This document shows, piece after piece, positions 36,330-47,045 of a stretch of 64,000 nucleotides of DNA. This stretch comes from Bacillus sp. SM2101 (GTDB lineage: Bacteria > Bacillota > Bacilli > Bacillales > SM2101), in the NCBI RefSeq assembly GCF_018588585.1, contig NZ_JAEUFG010000001.1, forward strand, positions 372,001 to 436,000, written 5' to 3'. Under the pieces are notes generated by a model. It ran no database searches, had not been told where the DNA came from, and worked only from the letters and a program-made list of their open reading frames with translations. Positions within the stretch are counted from its first letter, which is position 1. Each line of letters begins with the position of its first letter. The translations under genes were made by a program, and so were the position numbers.

Positions 36330-36806
36330 CTATTGGACGGATACTATTTTCACTAACATTTCTCCACCAGGCGTTTGAACTTGTACTTCTTCACCTATTT
36401 GCTTACCAATTAGACTTTTTGCAATAGGTGAGTCATTTGAGATTTTCCCTTCAAATGGATCAGCTTCAGCACTACCTACGATCGTATATGTTTCTTCTTC
36501 ACCATCCGGTAGTTCAACAAACGTAACGGATTTTCCGATAGAAACCATATTTGAATTACTGGAGTCTTCTTCAATAATTTTGGCATTTCTAATCATATTT
36601 TCAATTGTTGTAATTCTACCTTCAACAAATGCTTGTTCTTCCTTTGCAGAATCATACTCTGAATTCTCAGAAAGGTCACCAAAACTACGTGCAATTTTTA
36701 TACGTTCAACTACCTCTTTACGACGTACTGATTTTAAATATTCTAATTCCTGCTCTAATTTTTCCTTACCTGCTGCTGTCATTGGAAATATTTTTTCAGC
36801 TGCCAT
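36330..36806 (-). CDS. greA: Transcription elongation factor GreA
   Basis: 158 residues from ATG 36806, with GAGGAG upstream. An N-terminal coiled coil includes the tip residues ([19 protein letters not shown], Asp and Glu), and a C-terminal FKBP-like domain contains [15 protein letters not shown]. GreA stimulates RNA cleavage by backtracked RNA polymerase. It is located between udk and pbpI as in B. subtilis. Confidence 0.97.
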   Translation of the reverse strand: MAAEKIFPMTAAGKEKLEQELEYLKSVRRKEVVERIKIARSFGDLSENSEYDSAKEEQAFVEGRITTIENMIRNAKIIEEDSSNSNMVSIGKSVTFVELPDGEEETYTIVGSAEADPFEGKISNDSPIAKSLIGKQIGEEVQVQTPGGEMLVKIVSVQ

Positions 36807-36891
36807 TCCCTTCACTCCTCTTGTTATTAACGATCAAAGTTTGAATTATTCTTACATATGTACAATTACCATTTACGAATATCTTAAAGAC

Positions 36892-36933
36892 GACAATTTT
36901 AATGATAATTAATCACGTATCATTAAAATTGTC
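36892..36933. terminator. Inverted repeat between udk and greA
   Basis: GACAATTTTAATGAT and ATCATTAAAATTGTC form a perfect 15-bp stem with a 12-base loop. There is no U-run, so the structure may be a processing or regulatory hairpin in the udk-greA spacer. Confidence 0.55.
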
Positions 36934-36991
36934 ATGCCAAAGATATGAATATTATACAATGATTGCATTTACATTTATCTATGCTATCGTA

Positions 36992-37627
36992 TTACAAAAT
37001 AGACTTTTGTTCAAGAATTGTTTGAATTTTTGTTACCATTAGGTCAATCGCAACATGATTGCGTCCCCCTTCAGGGATGATAATGTCAGCATAACGTTTC
37101 GATGGTTCAATAAATTGATTGTGCATAGGGCGTACTACAGACACATATTGATCAATGACTGAATCTACAGTTCGTCCTCTCTCCTTAATATCCCTCAATA
37201 TACGACGGGTAATCCTTATATCTGCATCAGTATCTACATATAGCTTAATATCCATATAATTCCTTAAGCGTTCATCTTCTAAAACTAACATGCCTTCAAG
37301 AATAATGACATCTTTTGGTTCAACAGGGATAACCTCTTCTGATCTTGTATCAATCGTAAAATCATATACTGGCTTCTTAATGCTTTCAAATGCAAGCAGC
37401 GATTCTATATGATCAATTAATAAATCATTGTCAAATGCTAACGGATGATCATAATTTGTTTTACGTCGTTCTTCTATAGATAAATGAATTTGATCTTTGT
37501 AATAGTAGTCTTGCTCAAGGATTAAAATCGAATGCTCTTTCAAATGCTCGTAAATTGCTTTAGTAACACTTGTTTTACCAGAGCCAGAACCTCCAGCTAC
37601 ACCTATTACTACCGGTTTCTTCCCCAT
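36992..37627 (-). CDS. udk: Uridine kinase
   Basis: 211 residues. It phosphorylates uridine and cytidine. The P-loop [12 protein letters not shown] is at the N-terminus, and the conserved [14 protein letters not shown] segment and [23 protein letters not shown] region are typical. ATG follows AGGAGAACTAAG. The trhP2 stop is one base upstream of it in the transcript. Confidence 0.96.
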   Translation of the reverse strand: MGKKPVVIGVAGGSGSGKTSVTKAIYEHLKEHSILILEQDYYYKDQIHLSIEERRKTNYDHPLAFDNDLLIDHIESLLAFESIKKPVYDFTIDTRSEEVIPVEPKDVIILEGMLVLEDERLRNYMDIKLYVDTDADIRITRRILRDIKERGRTVDSVIDQYVSVVRPMHNQFIEPSKRYADIIIPEGGRNHVAIDLMVTKIQTILEQKSIL

Positions 37628-37628
37628 C

Positions 37629-38900
37629 TTAGTTCTCCTTTCGCATCATGTTGTTCGGGAAGACATCCTTGTCCACTTTAAATTTAATGATTTGTAATGG
37701 ATGTCTTGCTGCATCCAGAACGTTCCCATCCTCATCCCAAATTTCTTCGATTTTTTGAGTGAAATTTTCAATTTCTGGTCCAAAAAATTCGACTTCTTCT
37801 CCTGGCTTAAAATGATTACGTTGCTGTAAAGTAACTATTTTGGATTCTTTATTGTAGTCCAATACTAATCCAGCAAAATCAAATGCTGTTTTCTTGCTAT
37901 GATTTCCATACATTTGTTCTTTATACCCCGGTACACCCTCAAAAAATGCTGGAGCCGTTTCACGATTTGCACATTTATCAAGTTCCTCTAGCCATTCTTG
38001 TTTAATAGTAAAATGATCTGGATCAGCACAATAAGCGTCAATAATTTTTCGATACACGCTTACTACAGTAGCTACATAATGAATGGACTTCATACGACCT
38101 TCAATCTTTAAACTGTCAATACCTAAGTCAATCATTTTTGGAATCGATTCAACTAACTTTAAATCTTTCGGACTCATTGCAAATGGTGCATCAGTTTCCT
38201 CAAACAATGCCACTTCATCATCGTTTGAGTTAAGGCTATACAAGTCATAATCCCATCTACAAGATTGGCAACAACCTCCACGGTTAGAATCACGTGCAGT
38301 CATATGATTACTTAACGTACAGCGCCCTGAATAGGAAATACACATTGCCCCATGGATAAATGTCTCAATTTCAATATCAGTCTTTTCCTTAATTTCTCTT
38401 ATCTCTTCCGCACTCGTTTCACGACCTAATACAACACGCTCCAGTCCTTCTTCTTTCCAAAATTGAACTGCCTTCCAGTTTGAAAGTGATTGTTGTGTAC
38501 TTAAATGGACCTCTAACTTAGGAGCAACTAGTCGACATGTTTCGATAATCAACGGATCTGCAACAATAATTCCTGTTACACCAGCACTTTGAAGCCCTTG
38601 TAAATATTCTTCTAAACCATCAATATTTTCATTGTGAGCATAAATATTTGTAGTTACATATATTTTAGCATCATAATTATTGGCGAACTTAACCCCTTCT
38701 GCCATTTCTTCATGGGAGAAATTATCAGCATTGGAACGTAAGCCATATTCTTGACCTCCAATATACACTGCATCTGCTCCGTACTGGACAGCTATTTTTA
38801 ACTTTTCTAAATTACCTGCTGGGGCTAGTAATTCAGGCTTTTTAGTAATAACTCTTTGGCCATTAATCATAGCAGAAATTCCATCTTTTAATGCAACCAT
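37629..38900 (-). CDS. trhP2: TrhP2 (YrrO), peptidase U32-family tRNA hydroxylation protein
   Basis: 423 residues. A U32 domain: [29 protein letters not shown], and the Cys-rich cluster [20 protein letters not shown] then CCQSCRW, which likely holds an Fe-S cluster. With TrhP1 it makes 5-hydroxyuridine at tRNA position 34 from prephenate in B. subtilis. It was formerly annotated as a collagenase-like protease. ATG follows AAAGGAGG. Confidence 0.93.
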   Translation of the reverse strand: MVALKDGISAMINGQRVITKKPELLAPAGNLEKLKIAVQYGADAVYIGGQEYGLRSNADNFSHEEMAEGVKFANNYDAKIYVTTNIYAHNENIDGLEEYLQGLQSAGVTGIIVADPLIIETCRLVAPKLEVHLSTQQSLSNWKAVQFWKEEGLERVVLGRETSAEEIREIKEKTDIEIETFIHGAMCISYSGRCTLSNHMTARDSNRGGCCQSCRWDYDLYSLNSNDDEVALFEETDAPFAMSPKDLKLVESIPKMIDLGIDSLKIEGRMKSIHYVATVVSVYRKIIDAYCADPDHFTIKQEWLEELDKCANRETAPAFFEGVPGYKEQMYGNHSKKTAFDFAGLVLDYNKESKIVTLQQRNHFKPGEEVEFFGPEIENFTQKIEEIWDEDGNVLDAARHPLQIIKFKVDKDVFPNNMMRKEN

Positions 38901-39184
38901 AATTACTACCTCCTTTTATGTCTAGCTTTTCTTTTGTTCTACCTCTTACACCTATCTCCTGGAAGTCATAAGCTAAGCCGCCAATAAGGTTAAAAAAACA
39001 ACCTTCCTGCGACTTTCCTTATGCTTGTCGGGAATGTACGAGGCGCTTGCGCTTTTCTTATTGTCTAGCTCCAGCGCCTATTCCCTCGAGGTCACTTCGT
39101 CTAATCACCCGAAGGCAAACTACGCCTTCTTGTGATTTGACTCCAGTGCTTGTCGGGAATGTACGAGGCGCTTGCGCTTTTCTT
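38901..39184. repeat. Family 2 repeat between trhP2 and trhP1
   Basis: Two perfect 37-bp direct copies (39023-39059 and 39148-39184), starting GCTTGTCGGG and ending GCGCTTTTCTT, flank a central part with TTGTCTAGCTCCAGCGCC, CCTCGAGG and a hairpin around TCACCCGAAGGCAAACTACG. The second copy runs into the trhP1 stop codon. It resembles a repeat common between genes in many Bacillaceae. Confidence 0.8.
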
Positions 39185-40113
39185 TAATAAACTGTTTCTT
39201 TGAAGAAAAATCCACTATCTAACGGACGATTTTGGGGTTGTATCTTTTCAATTTCTTCAATAAGCAGGTCTTTTTGTTCTTCGTATTGCTCTCGATCTTT
39301 AGCACATAAATCCATCGCATATCGATATTTTTTTGTAACCTCAAGTAAATATTGAGGTGATTTTAATACCCCATCAATTTTAAAGCTTTCTATTTCAGCA
39401 TCCATCATTTCTTCTAACTCATCTATTATACAAATATCATTTGGACTCATAATATGTGTTCCATTTTCGTCTTCGAAGATTGGATATTTGTTGTTTCTTT
39501 CATTATCGTGTAGAAATAAATTTTTGTTATTGCTATCGTTCTTTACTTCCATTGACTTACCTTGGAATTCAAAGTAGTTACCAATCAATGAACGTTTTGA
39601 ATGGAACATACATGTCATACCATGGACTTGTACTTCTAGCTTCACTTTAGCATGTTCCTTCATTTCAAGGATCGCATCCATATTTAACTCTCTAGCTAGA
39701 ACAGCACGTTCAGCACCTTTTCTTCCCCAATAGTTGCATGTATACCAGTTAGTAGCTGTTGTTTCCGTGTTCCAATGCAACCTCATATTTGGTGCGATCT
39801 CTTTCACAGTCATTAACACAGCAGGATCACCGAAGACAATTGCATCTATCCCAACTTCATTTAAATAAGAAATGTAGTCTGGTAGTTCACCAATTTTGTC
39901 GTTATGAAATATGCCATTCATAGCTACATATACTTTTCTATTTTTCGCATGGGCGATTTGTACTACTTCTTTTATATCATTTCTACTAAATTCCCCAGCT
40001 AATCTTAAACCATACCTTTGTTCACCTATCATAAAAGCATCAGCCCCTGCTTGAATAAGTGGCTCAATATCTTCCACACAAGTAGGGGTAACTAATAATT
40101 CTGGTATCCTCAT
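39184..40113 (-). CDS. trhP1: TrhP1 (YrrN), peptidase U32-family tRNA hydroxylation protein
   Basis: 309 residues, a shorter U32 paralogue: ELLVTPTCVEDIEPLIQAGAD, GEQRYGLRL, and a degenerate metal cluster where trhP2 has its extra cysteines. The partner of TrhP2 in ho5U34 formation. ATG follows AAGAGGTGA, three bases after the trmR stop. Confidence 0.92.
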   Translation of the reverse strand: MRIPELLVTPTCVEDIEPLIQAGADAFMIGEQRYGLRLAGEFSRNDIKEVVQIAHAKNRKVYVAMNGIFHNDKIGELPDYISYLNEVGIDAIVFGDPAVLMTVKEIAPNMRLHWNTETTATNWYTCNYWGRKGAERAVLARELNMDAILEMKEHAKVKLEVQVHGMTCMFHSKRSLIGNYFEFQGKSMEVKNDSNNKNLFLHDNERNNKYPIFEDENGTHIMSPNDICIIDELEEMMDAEIESFKIDGVLKSPQYLLEVTKKYRYAMDLCAKDREQYEEQKDLLIEEIEKIQPQNRPLDSGFFFKETVY

Positions 40114-40116
40114 TTT

Positions 40117-40764
40117 TTAGTCACCTCTTCGCTTACTAATTGCCATGCCATCTCCTACTGGTAAAATAGTTGTATCATATAAAGGGTTCTTCATTAACCA
40201 CTCGTTATAATTTCTTATTTTGCTAATAAGTTGATTAGTACGTTTATTTTCTGTATCTATTTTGGAAGCTACAAAACCTTTATATAAAACATTATCAGTA
40301 ATGATTATTGCATTTTGTGAGAGCATAGGGCTATACAATTCAAAAAATCGTTTATATTGCCCTTTTGCTGCATCTATAAATAAAAAATCAAATGGACCTC
40401 TATGCTTCACTTGTTCTTCAAGTTCAAGGGCATTGCCAAATAAAATATCTATTTGCTTTGAACATCCACTCTTTTTTACGAATTCACGTGCAGTATCATA
40501 TCGTTGTTTGTGACGTTCAACTGTTACAATTTCTGCATGTGGCAAAGTTAATGCCATCCTTATAGCAGAATAGCCAATCGCCGTTCCAATTTCCAAAATT
40601 TTTTTAGGTTGCACAATACGTAATATTTGTAGTATTGCTTCTATTCCAACGAGCTCCATTATCGGTACATGATGCTCGTTTGCATACTGCTCCATTTCGT
40701 GTATTAGAGGCTGTCTCTCTCTTACGAGACTCTCTAAATAGGTATTCACTAGCTCGACATCCAC
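40117..40764 (-). CDS. trmR: TrmR (YrrM), tRNA 5-hydroxyuridine methyltransferase
   Basis: 215 residues, a class I SAM O-methyltransferase. Motif I is KILEIGTAIGYSAIRMA, and the metal-binding Asp lies in DFLFIDAAKGQY and ITDNVL. In B. subtilis TrmR methylates ho5U34 to mo5U34 in tRNA. The start is GTG 40764 after GAGGTAGCATAGC. Linkage to trhP1 and trhP2 supports this over a catechol methyltransferase. Confidence 0.92.
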   Translation of the reverse strand: MDVELVNTYLESLVRERQPLIHEMEQYANEHHVPIMELVGIEAILQILRIVQPKKILEIGTAIGYSAIRMALTLPHAEIVTVERHKQRYDTAREFVKKSGCSKQIDILFGNALELEEQVKHRGPFDFLFIDAAKGQYKRFFELYSPMLSQNAIIITDNVLYKGFVASKIDTENKRTNQLISKIRNYNEWLMKNPLYDTTILPVGDGMAISKRRGD

Positions 40765-40805
40765 GCTATGCTACCTCATTCCTGTAGATTATCATTGTTC
40801 TATTA

Positions 40806-40965
40806 GACTGTTTTCGCATTGATGGTTGTTTACGTTCTAAGAATATAAACCCGTTACATCTAACGTTCTGGTGATCTTTGCATGTATAAAACAATACAAA
40901 CTTATAAATCCACTTCTTACGATTCTAATTGAGTAACAAAAACAACAAATTGATCGAAAAGAGCC
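40806..40965. repeat. Family 1 repeat between mltG and trmR
   Basis: The copy starts GACTGTTTTCGCATTGATGG and ends CAAATTGATCGAAAAGAGCC. It fills most of the 334-base gap between trmR and mltG; the remainder holds the mltG terminator. Confidence 0.75.
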
Positions 40966-40967
40966 TT

Positions 40968-40996
40968 AAAAAAAGAAGAGTTCGACAAAAGAACTC
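40968..40996 (-). terminator. Terminator after mltG
   Basis: GAGTTC and GAACTC form the stem (40978-40996), followed on the minus strand by TTCTTTTTTT. Confidence 0.8.
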
Positions 40997-41098
40997 CCAA
41001 CAACTCGATATATTTTACCATAACAACAAGGGGATTGCGAATTATTCTCCGCCCCCCCTTTAATTACCACTTTTTATACATATAATTTGTTCGATCTC

Positions 41099-42223
41099 TT
41101 AGTCATTCGTAATATATTGTGCTTTTAGCGCATTATGTTCTTCAAGTGTTTTTGCATAAAAGACATCTCCCGATGGAGCTGCTAAGAAATATAGGTAGTC
41201 TGTACTTGCTGGGTTTAATGCAGCAATGATGGACATTTCTCCTGCATTAGCAATCGGACCTGGAGGTAAACCAGCATGCATATAAGTGTTATATGGAGAA
41301 TTCACTTCTAAATCTTCGTATAGTACGCGATCCTTATGCTTTCCTAATGCGTATAACACTGTAGGATCGGTTTGTAGCGGCATACCAATATCCATTCGAT
41401 TGTAAAATACACTAGATATCTGTTCTCTGTCGGTTTTTGCTGTAGCTTCTTCTTCAATTAATGAAGCCATCGTTAAGACTGTGTGTGCAGACATTCCTAA
41501 CCCAGCAATTTCTGCATCATAATTTAATAATACTTCTTGTGTTTTAGCTAACATTTTTTCTACAATATCCTCAATTGAAGGATCTTCTTTGTAAAAATCG
41601 TAAGTTGCCGGAAAGAGATATCCTTCAAGGGGATATTTAATATTTTCACCTAGAATTTCTTCCGTCAAGAGATCAGGATAGTGAGATTGAAGTGTAGCTA
41701 TATACTCTTTGTCTGTAAGTTTTGCCATCACTTCATCTTCAGAATAATTCGTTTTCTCTGCAATTATTTTACCGATTTGTGTTAGTTGTTTACCTTCAGG
41801 AATCGTTATTTTAAAAACAACATCTTGTATAACCACACCGGTTTTAATACTATCGATCAACTCTTGAAAAGTCATCGACGGACTCAATTCATAGTCTCCA
41901 GCTTGAAAACCTGATTCATTTTTAAACTTAATATAATAGCGAAATATTTTAGCATCTTTTATAAGACCGTTTTCCTCTAAAATATTTGCAATAGCAGTTG
42001 ATGAAGAACCAATCGGTATCGTAATATTAACAGTTTCCTCATTTTCCGGTTCTACTGGTTGTAGAGCTGATTTTATATATACATAGCCGCCTCCAATAAC
42101 TCCAGCTATTACAATTAATAAAACTAAGGTGATAACAAGTACAATCCTTCTAATAACTCTAGCTTCTTTATGTTGTTCTATAATTTTTTCCTGCTTTTCA
42201 TTCTGTGCTTCTTTCTCAGACAT
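41099..42223 (-). CDS. mltG: MltG (YrrL), endolytic murein transglycosylase
   Basis: About 374 residues from ATG 42223, with AAAGGAGG upstream. An N-terminal cytoplasmic charged segment, one transmembrane helix (VLVITLVLLIVIAGVIGGG), a LysM-like domain, and the YceG catalytic domain with the Glu in ASLIEEEA and the PLQTDPTVLYALG and SPYNTYMHAGLPPGPI motifs. MltG cuts nascent glycan strands. Confidence 0.95.
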   Translation of the reverse strand: MSEKEAQNEKQEKIIEQHKEARVIRRIVLVITLVLLIVIAGVIGGGYVYIKSALQPVEPENEETVNITIPIGSSSTAIANILEENGLIKDAKIFRYYIKFKNESGFQAGDYELSPSMTFQELIDSIKTGVVIQDVVFKITIPEGKQLTQIGKIIAEKTNYSEDEVMAKLTDKEYIATLQSHYPDLLTEEILGENIKYPLEGYLFPATYDFYKEDPSIEDIVEKMLAKTQEVLLNYDAEIAGLGMSAHTVLTMASLIEEEATAKTDREQISSVFYNRMDIGMPLQTDPTVLYALGKHKDRVLYEDLEVNSPYNTYMHAGLPPGPIANAGEMSIIAALNPASTDYLYFLAAPSGDVFYAKTLEEHNALKAQYITND

Positions 42224-42679
42224 ATCGAGTCCTCCTTTCACTCGAACTATTATACTACATTTTTTTTATCATTCGCCATTTGCTTACAAAATTATTCTAA
42301 TCTTAATAGGTAAAATGAGTTAAGTGGTACCGTAGAATAATCATGTAATCACAATTTTCAGAAAACATAAGTGTTTCACTCATCCTCGACAAGCCTTGAG
42401 GTCATTCATTTGAAGGCGTTTTACCTTCAGGGAAAATGATAAAGTGACTTTGATGGGTAAGGCAATGCGTATAAAAAAGACTGTTTTCACATAGATTGTT
42501 GCTTTTCATACTAAGATTTATACGCACGTATACATCTAGCTTTCGTGGCATCTACATCGACGCACTAATTTGAAAACAATAGCTACATTTTTTACGAAAA
42601 GAAACATAAATAATGATAAACACCATGCAGTAAATATAGTTCAGAGAAATCTCACTTTTTTATCTGTTAAAATAGATAA
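42224..42679. repeat. Gap with family 1 and degenerate family 2 repeats
   Basis: A family 1 copy lies at 42479-42605 (left end GACTGTTTTCACATAGATTG, right end ACGAAAAGAAAC). A decayed family 2 unit lies at about 42375-42450 (CCTCGACAAGCC...AAAGTGACTTTGATGGG). I see no gene in this stretch. Confidence 0.65.
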
Positions 42680-42724
42680 GGCCGACTCTATTTTGTAGCT
42701 AAAAAGCTACCATTAGAGTCAGCC
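42680..42724 (-). terminator. Terminator after yrzB
   Basis: GGCCGACTCTA pairs with TAGAGTCAGCC with one mismatch, and GTAGCT with AGCTAC lies inside the loop, giving a long hairpin. There is a short U-run. Confidence 0.75.
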
Positions 42725-42752
42725 TGGTCCTCATCTGTAATAATAACTACTT

Positions 42753-43040
42753 TTACACTTCTTCGTTTTCATCAAGGAAAGTATTAAGCATTTCTTCAAC
42801 CATATCCCACTCTTCATCAGTTTCAATAGGCTGTAATTCACCATCTTTATTGTCATCACTCGGAACAAAGCTTGATGCATGAATTTCTATATCTTCATCT
42901 TCATCATGGTCTGCTCCAACTGGATAATAAAGTACATATGATTTACCGAATTCAGCATTTTCAAATGTAAAAAGCACTTTACATAGCTGTTCATTCCCGT
43001 TTTCATCTACTACCGTTATTTGATCTTCGTTGTGTGTCAT
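42753..43040 (-). CDS. yrzB: YrzB, DUF1292 family protein
   Basis: 95 residues, acidic, one DUF1292 domain: [19 protein letters not shown], then [19 protein letters not shown] and [12 protein letters not shown]. The function is unknown; it is conserved with ruvX and ireB before alaS. ATG follows AATGAGGTGAAAGT. Confidence 0.92.
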   Translation of the reverse strand: MTHNEDQITVVDENGNEQLCKVLFTFENAEFGKSYVLYYPVGADHDEDEDIEIHASSFVPSDDNKDGELQPIETDEEWDMVEEMLNTFLDENEEV

Positions 43041-43052
43041 ACTTTCACCTCA

Positions 43053-43469
43053 TTAGTTTTTACTGTCCAAATATCCTTGTAAAATCATCACTGCTGCCAT
43101 TTTGTCAATGACTTTCTTTCTTTTCTTACGACTAACATCTGCACTTAATAATACACGTTCAGCTGCCATCGTAGATAAACGCTCGTCCCATAATTGGGTT
43201 TCAAGCTGAAATGTTTCTTCCATCAATTTAGCAAATGCTATACAAGCTTCTCCCCTTGGACCAACTGTACCATTCATATTTTTAGGAAAGCCGACAACAA
43301 TTTTCTGAACTTCATATTGTTGAATGAGTTCTTTTAGACGGTCCAACCTAAATTCATTTCTCTCTTCGTCGATTTTTATTGTTTCGATACCTTGGGCAGT
43401 CCAACCCATTTCGTCACTTACAGCTACCCCTATCGTTTTAGTACCGACGTCTAATCCAAGGATTCGCAT
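43053..43469 (-). CDS. yrrK: RuvX/YqgF, RNase H-fold nuclease (16S rRNA processing or Holliday junction)
   Basis: 138 residues: [48 protein letters not shown] and [14 protein letters not shown], with the catalytic acidic residues in the RNase H-like fold. YqgF proteins are essential in many bacteria. The start follows GAGTAAGTAT. Confidence 0.93.
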   Translation of the reverse strand: MRILGLDVGTKTIGVAVSDEMGWTAQGIETIKIDEERNEFRLDRLKELIQQYEVQKIVVGFPKNMNGTVGPRGEACIAFAKLMEETFQLETQLWDERLSTMAAERVLLSADVSRKKRKKVIDKMAAVMILQGYLDSKN

Positions 43470-43473
43470 ATAC

Positions 43474-43740
43474 TTACTCCTTACGGTGATGCTCTAAATA
43501 AGATTTAACTAACTCCTCAATCAATTCATCACGTTCAATTTGTCTTATAATGTTCCTAGCGTCTTTATGACGAGGAATATAGGCAGGATCGCCAGATAAT
43601 AAATATCCTACAACTTGGTTAATTGGATTGTAACCTTTGTCTTGCAAAGCATCATAAACTGTAAAAAGTACATCTTTTACATTTGTTTCGACAGGTTCTT
43701 CTGAAAAATTAAATTGCATTGTTTTATCGAACGAGCTCAT
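43474..43740 (-). CDS. yrzL: IreB family regulatory phosphoprotein (DUF965)
   Basis: 88 residues from ATG 43740 after GAGGTG. The DUF965 pattern is [15 protein letters not shown], then [20 protein letters not shown] and [14 protein letters not shown]. In Enterococcus, IreB is a substrate of kinase IreK affecting cephalosporin resistance; the role here is inferred only from the family. Confidence 0.92.
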   Translation of the reverse strand: MSSFDKTMQFNFSEEPVETNVKDVLFTVYDALQDKGYNPINQVVGYLLSGDPAYIPRHKDARNIIRQIERDELIEELVKSYLEHHRKE

Positions 43741-43819
43741 TATATGCACCTCACCCTCAAGATCCGACTGTTGAATCTGTCAAGTTTTTCATACTTACAT
43801 TGTACACTAAAAATATAAA

Positions 43820-46456
43820 TTATAAAACGGATTTAACCCATTCTTCAACATAGTTTAATGCACTTTCAAGTTTATTAGGGTCTTTTCCACCTGCTTGTGC
43901 CATATCAGGTCGACCACCACCGCCACCGCCACAGCGTGTAGCTACTTCTTTGACTACTTTGCCGGCATGGTAGCCCTTTTGAATCAAATCCTTAGTAACA
44001 CCCGCTACTATATTCACTTTATCATCATTAATAGCACCTAAGACAACAACGGCTGAGCCTAAATTTTGTTTTAATTCATCAACCATTGAGCGTAAATTAT
44101 TCATATCTGCTGCATCTACTATACTCGTTAGAACCGAAACTCCATTCACATCTTTAACTGCATTGACTAAATTACTTGCTTCGATATTTCCTAACTTTGC
44201 CGATAAGGATTCATTTTCACGCTGAACCATACGTAATTCGGATGTCAAAGATTCAATTCTGCTCGTAACATCCTTCGGATTTACTTTTAATTTGTTTGCA
44301 GCTTCATGTAATAACTGAACTTGCTCATTAATTACTTGATATGCTCCTTGACCAGTAACGGCCTCTATACGCCTTGTTCCAGCACCAATACCTGATTCTG
44401 AAATAACCTTGAATAAACCGATGACCGAGGTATTCGGTACATGGCAACCACCACATAGCTCTAAACTGTAGTCACCAACTTGAACAACACGTACAACCTC
44501 TCCATATTTTTCACCGAAAAGTGCCATTGCACCCATTTCTTTTGCTTCGTCAAGTGATTTATAGTCAATTTGAACTGCAATGCTTTTCCAAATTTGTTCA
44601 TTAACGATAGACTCTATTTGATCCAATTCTTCCTGTGTTACTTGACCAAAATGTGAAAAGTCAAATCGCAGACGATCAGCATTTACCAATGAACCAGCTT
44701 GATTAACATGTTTTCCTAATACATCTTTCAACGCTTGGTGGAGAAGGTGAGTAGCTGTATGATTCTTAATAATATTTAACCGTTTTTCTTCATTTATTTT
44801 CGCTTCAAATGCTTGACCTTTTTGTAGTGTACCTTTTTCAACGTTAACATGATGAATATTTTGTCCATTTGGAGCTTTTTGAACATCTTTTACTTTTAAT
44901 ACAGTATCTTTATTTTCAAATAATCCCTGGTCAGCAATCTGCCCACCGCTTTCAGCATAAAAAGGTGTTTTATCAACGATAATTTGTGCCTCTTGCCCTT
45001 GTTCTATACGTTCAACAAAGTCACCATCTTTAACGATTATTTCAATTTTACTTCCAGCCTTTGTTTGTTCATAACCAACAAAGTTACTTTCAACCTTAAC
45101 GTCACCTAACACTCCGCCTTGCACTTGCATTGAATCCACATCTTGACGAGCAGCACGAGCTCGTTCTCGTTGGAGCTCCATCTCTTTTTCAAATCCTGCA
45201 TGATCAACCTTCATATGTTCATCTTCTGCATATTCCTCAGTAAGCTCAACTGGAAAACCGTATGTATCATATAAACGAAACACATCTGTTCCAGAGATTG
45301 TATCACTGCCATTTTCTTTCTCTTTTTTAATTACACTTGCTAAAATCGTTAAGCCTTCATTAAGCGTTTCATGGAAACGTTCTTCTTCATTTTTCACAAC
45401 TTTTTGAATAAATTCAGTTTTCGCCTTTACTTCTGGATAAAAATCAACCATGATTTCTGCTACGGTTGGTACAAGCTCAAACATAAACGGTCGTTGGATA
45501 TTAATTTTCTTTGCGTAACGCACAGCTCGACGTAATAAACGACGCAATACATAACCTCTTCCTTCATTTGATGGAAGTGCACCATCACTTACAGCAAAAG
45601 TAACTGTGCGAATATGGTCAGCAATTACTTTAAATGCAACATCTTTTGAACTGTCTTGACGGTATTTTTCATTTGAGATATGCTCTGTCGCTTCTATAAT
45701 TGGCATAAAAAGATCCGTATCAAAGTTGGTTGGAACATCTTGGATAATTGAGCACATGCGTTCAAGTCCCATACCTGTATCAATATTTTTCTTTGGTAGG
45801 GGTGTATAAGATCCATCAGGATTATGATTAAACTGTGAAAATACTAAATTCCATACTTCTAAATAGCGCTCATTTTCTCCACCTGGAAATAATTCAGGGT
45901 CATTGGGATCATTCCCAAATTGCTCACCACGATCATAAAAAATTTCTGTATTTGGTCCACTTGGCCCTTCACCAATATCCCAAAAATTCTCCTCTAATCG
46001 AATTATACGTTCTTTCGGAACACCAACTTCCTTATTCCATATTTCAAACGCTTCATCATCTTCTGGGTGGATCGTGACAGAGAGCTTTTCTGGATCAAAC
46101 CCTATCCACTTATCACTTGTTAAAAATTCCCATGCCCAATGAATTGCTTCATTTTTAAAATAATCTCCTATAGAAAAATTCCCCAACATTTCAAAGAAAG
46201 TATGATGACGAGCTGTTTGCCCAACGTTTTCGATATCATTTGTTCGAATCGATTTTTGGGCATTACAAATTCTTGGGTTATCTGGAATAACTCTGCCATC
46301 AAAATATTTCTTTAATGTAGCAACACCACTATTTATCCATAACAGCGTTGGGTCTTCATGTGGCACTAATGAAGCACTTGGTTCTATTGCATGGTCTTTT
46401 TCCTGAAAAAAATCTAAAAACATTTGGCGTACTTCTGCAGAGTTTAGTTTCTTCAT
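43820..46456 (-). CDS. alaS: Alanyl-tRNA synthetase
   Basis: 878 residues from ATG 46456 after AAAAGGAGATATTAAC. The class II catalytic core ([11 protein letters not shown], then [13 protein letters not shown]), the editing domain with [11 protein letters not shown], the metal motif CGGCH, and a C-terminal Gly-rich tail ([16 protein letters not shown]) are visible. A T-box leader upstream controls it. The long frame to 46510 adds 18 residues without a ribosome binding site. Confidence 0.97.
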   Translation of the reverse strand: MKKLNSAEVRQMFLDFFQEKDHAIEPSASLVPHEDPTLLWINSGVATLKKYFDGRVIPDNPRICNAQKSIRTNDIENVGQTARHHTFFEMLGNFSIGDYFKNEAIHWAWEFLTSDKWIGFDPEKLSVTIHPEDDEAFEIWNKEVGVPKERIIRLEENFWDIGEGPSGPNTEIFYDRGEQFGNDPNDPELFPGGENERYLEVWNLVFSQFNHNPDGSYTPLPKKNIDTGMGLERMCSIIQDVPTNFDTDLFMPIIEATEHISNEKYRQDSSKDVAFKVIADHIRTVTFAVSDGALPSNEGRGYVLRRLLRRAVRYAKKINIQRPFMFELVPTVAEIMVDFYPEVKAKTEFIQKVVKNEEERFHETLNEGLTILASVIKKEKENGSDTISGTDVFRLYDTYGFPVELTEEYAEDEHMKVDHAGFEKEMELQRERARAARQDVDSMQVQGGVLGDVKVESNFVGYEQTKAGSKIEIIVKDGDFVERIEQGQEAQIIVDKTPFYAESGGQIADQGLFENKDTVLKVKDVQKAPNGQNIHHVNVEKGTLQKGQAFEAKINEEKRLNIIKNHTATHLLHQALKDVLGKHVNQAGSLVNADRLRFDFSHFGQVTQEELDQIESIVNEQIWKSIAVQIDYKSLDEAKEMGAMALFGEKYGEVVRVVQVGDYSLELCGGCHVPNTSVIGLFKVISESGIGAGTRRIEAVTGQGAYQVINEQVQLLHEAANKLKVNPKDVTSRIESLTSELRMVQRENESLSAKLGNIEASNLVNAVKDVNGVSVLTSIVDAADMNNLRSMVDELKQNLGSAVVVLGAINDDKVNIVAGVTKDLIQKGYHAGKVVKEVATRCGGGGGGRPDMAQAGGKDPNKLESALNYVEEWVKSVL

Positions 46457-46638
46457 GTTAATATCTCCTTTTAGAAATTGTTCAATAAAGCACTGAAAAA
46501 AATATTTCACTAATTGAACACTCTTTAATAATGACTCTTTCCGAAAGCTATGTTGCTAATGTCACCGAATTAGAAAATAAAAAGAGTTTAATACGTTTCA
46601 CATCTTTTTAAGAAAAAAAGATGCCACCACCGAAAGTG

Positions 46639-46690
46639 GTGTACGTGTTTATTACTAATTCGAAAAACAACAAACATTGCGAAAACAGCC
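46639..46690. repeat. Right half of a family 1 repeat in the alaS leader
   Basis: ACGTGTTTATTACTAATTCG and CATTGCGAAAACAGCC form a complete right half between the T-box terminator and alaS. The left half is missing or decayed, with a CCACC hairpin in its place (CCACCACCGAAAGTGGTG). The rest of 46457-46638 shows no gene. Confidence 0.65.
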
Positions 46691-46700
46691 TTAAAAATAT

Positions 46701-46965
46701 AAAAAACCCCCATCCCAAAAGCAGGGACGAGAGTTATACTCGCGGTACCACCCTGATTATGAACAATTTCGAAAAGCGTAAATTCCCCACCATTTCTGGT
46801 AAATGACAAGCGCCTTACAGAAAAATATGTTTGTTCATCACTCATGATAAGCCGTAACGTGGCAAAACGGCAGGGTTTATCTGCACTCAAGATTAGCTTT
46901 CTGTTATCCTTCACCTAGAATTTCTTTCAGCCTAAAGGGAAATTCCTCTCTGATTTTATAATTAC
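46701..46965 (-). promoter_or_regulatory. T-box leader upstream of alaS (specifier GCU, Ala)
   Basis: On the minus strand, GAAAGCTAATCTTGAGTG places GCT at 46897-46895 in the specifier loop. The T-box CAGGGTGGTACCGCG lies at about 46755-46741, and the terminator at 46735-46701 ends in a T-run. The layout matches the argS leader in using GAAA before the specifier and A after it. Confidence 0.9.
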
Positions 46966-47045
46966 ATAAGGTGGACTATAACATACTCGATCCGTCATCG
47001 TTTTCCGTATTATAATGCGAATTATAGACAAGCAAAACTTATTTG

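Noticed and set aside
46588-46914. A 108-codon minus-strand frame upstream of alaS
   Set aside because: It runs through the T-box leader and terminator of alaS and has no ribosome binding site; RNA structure explains the sequence.
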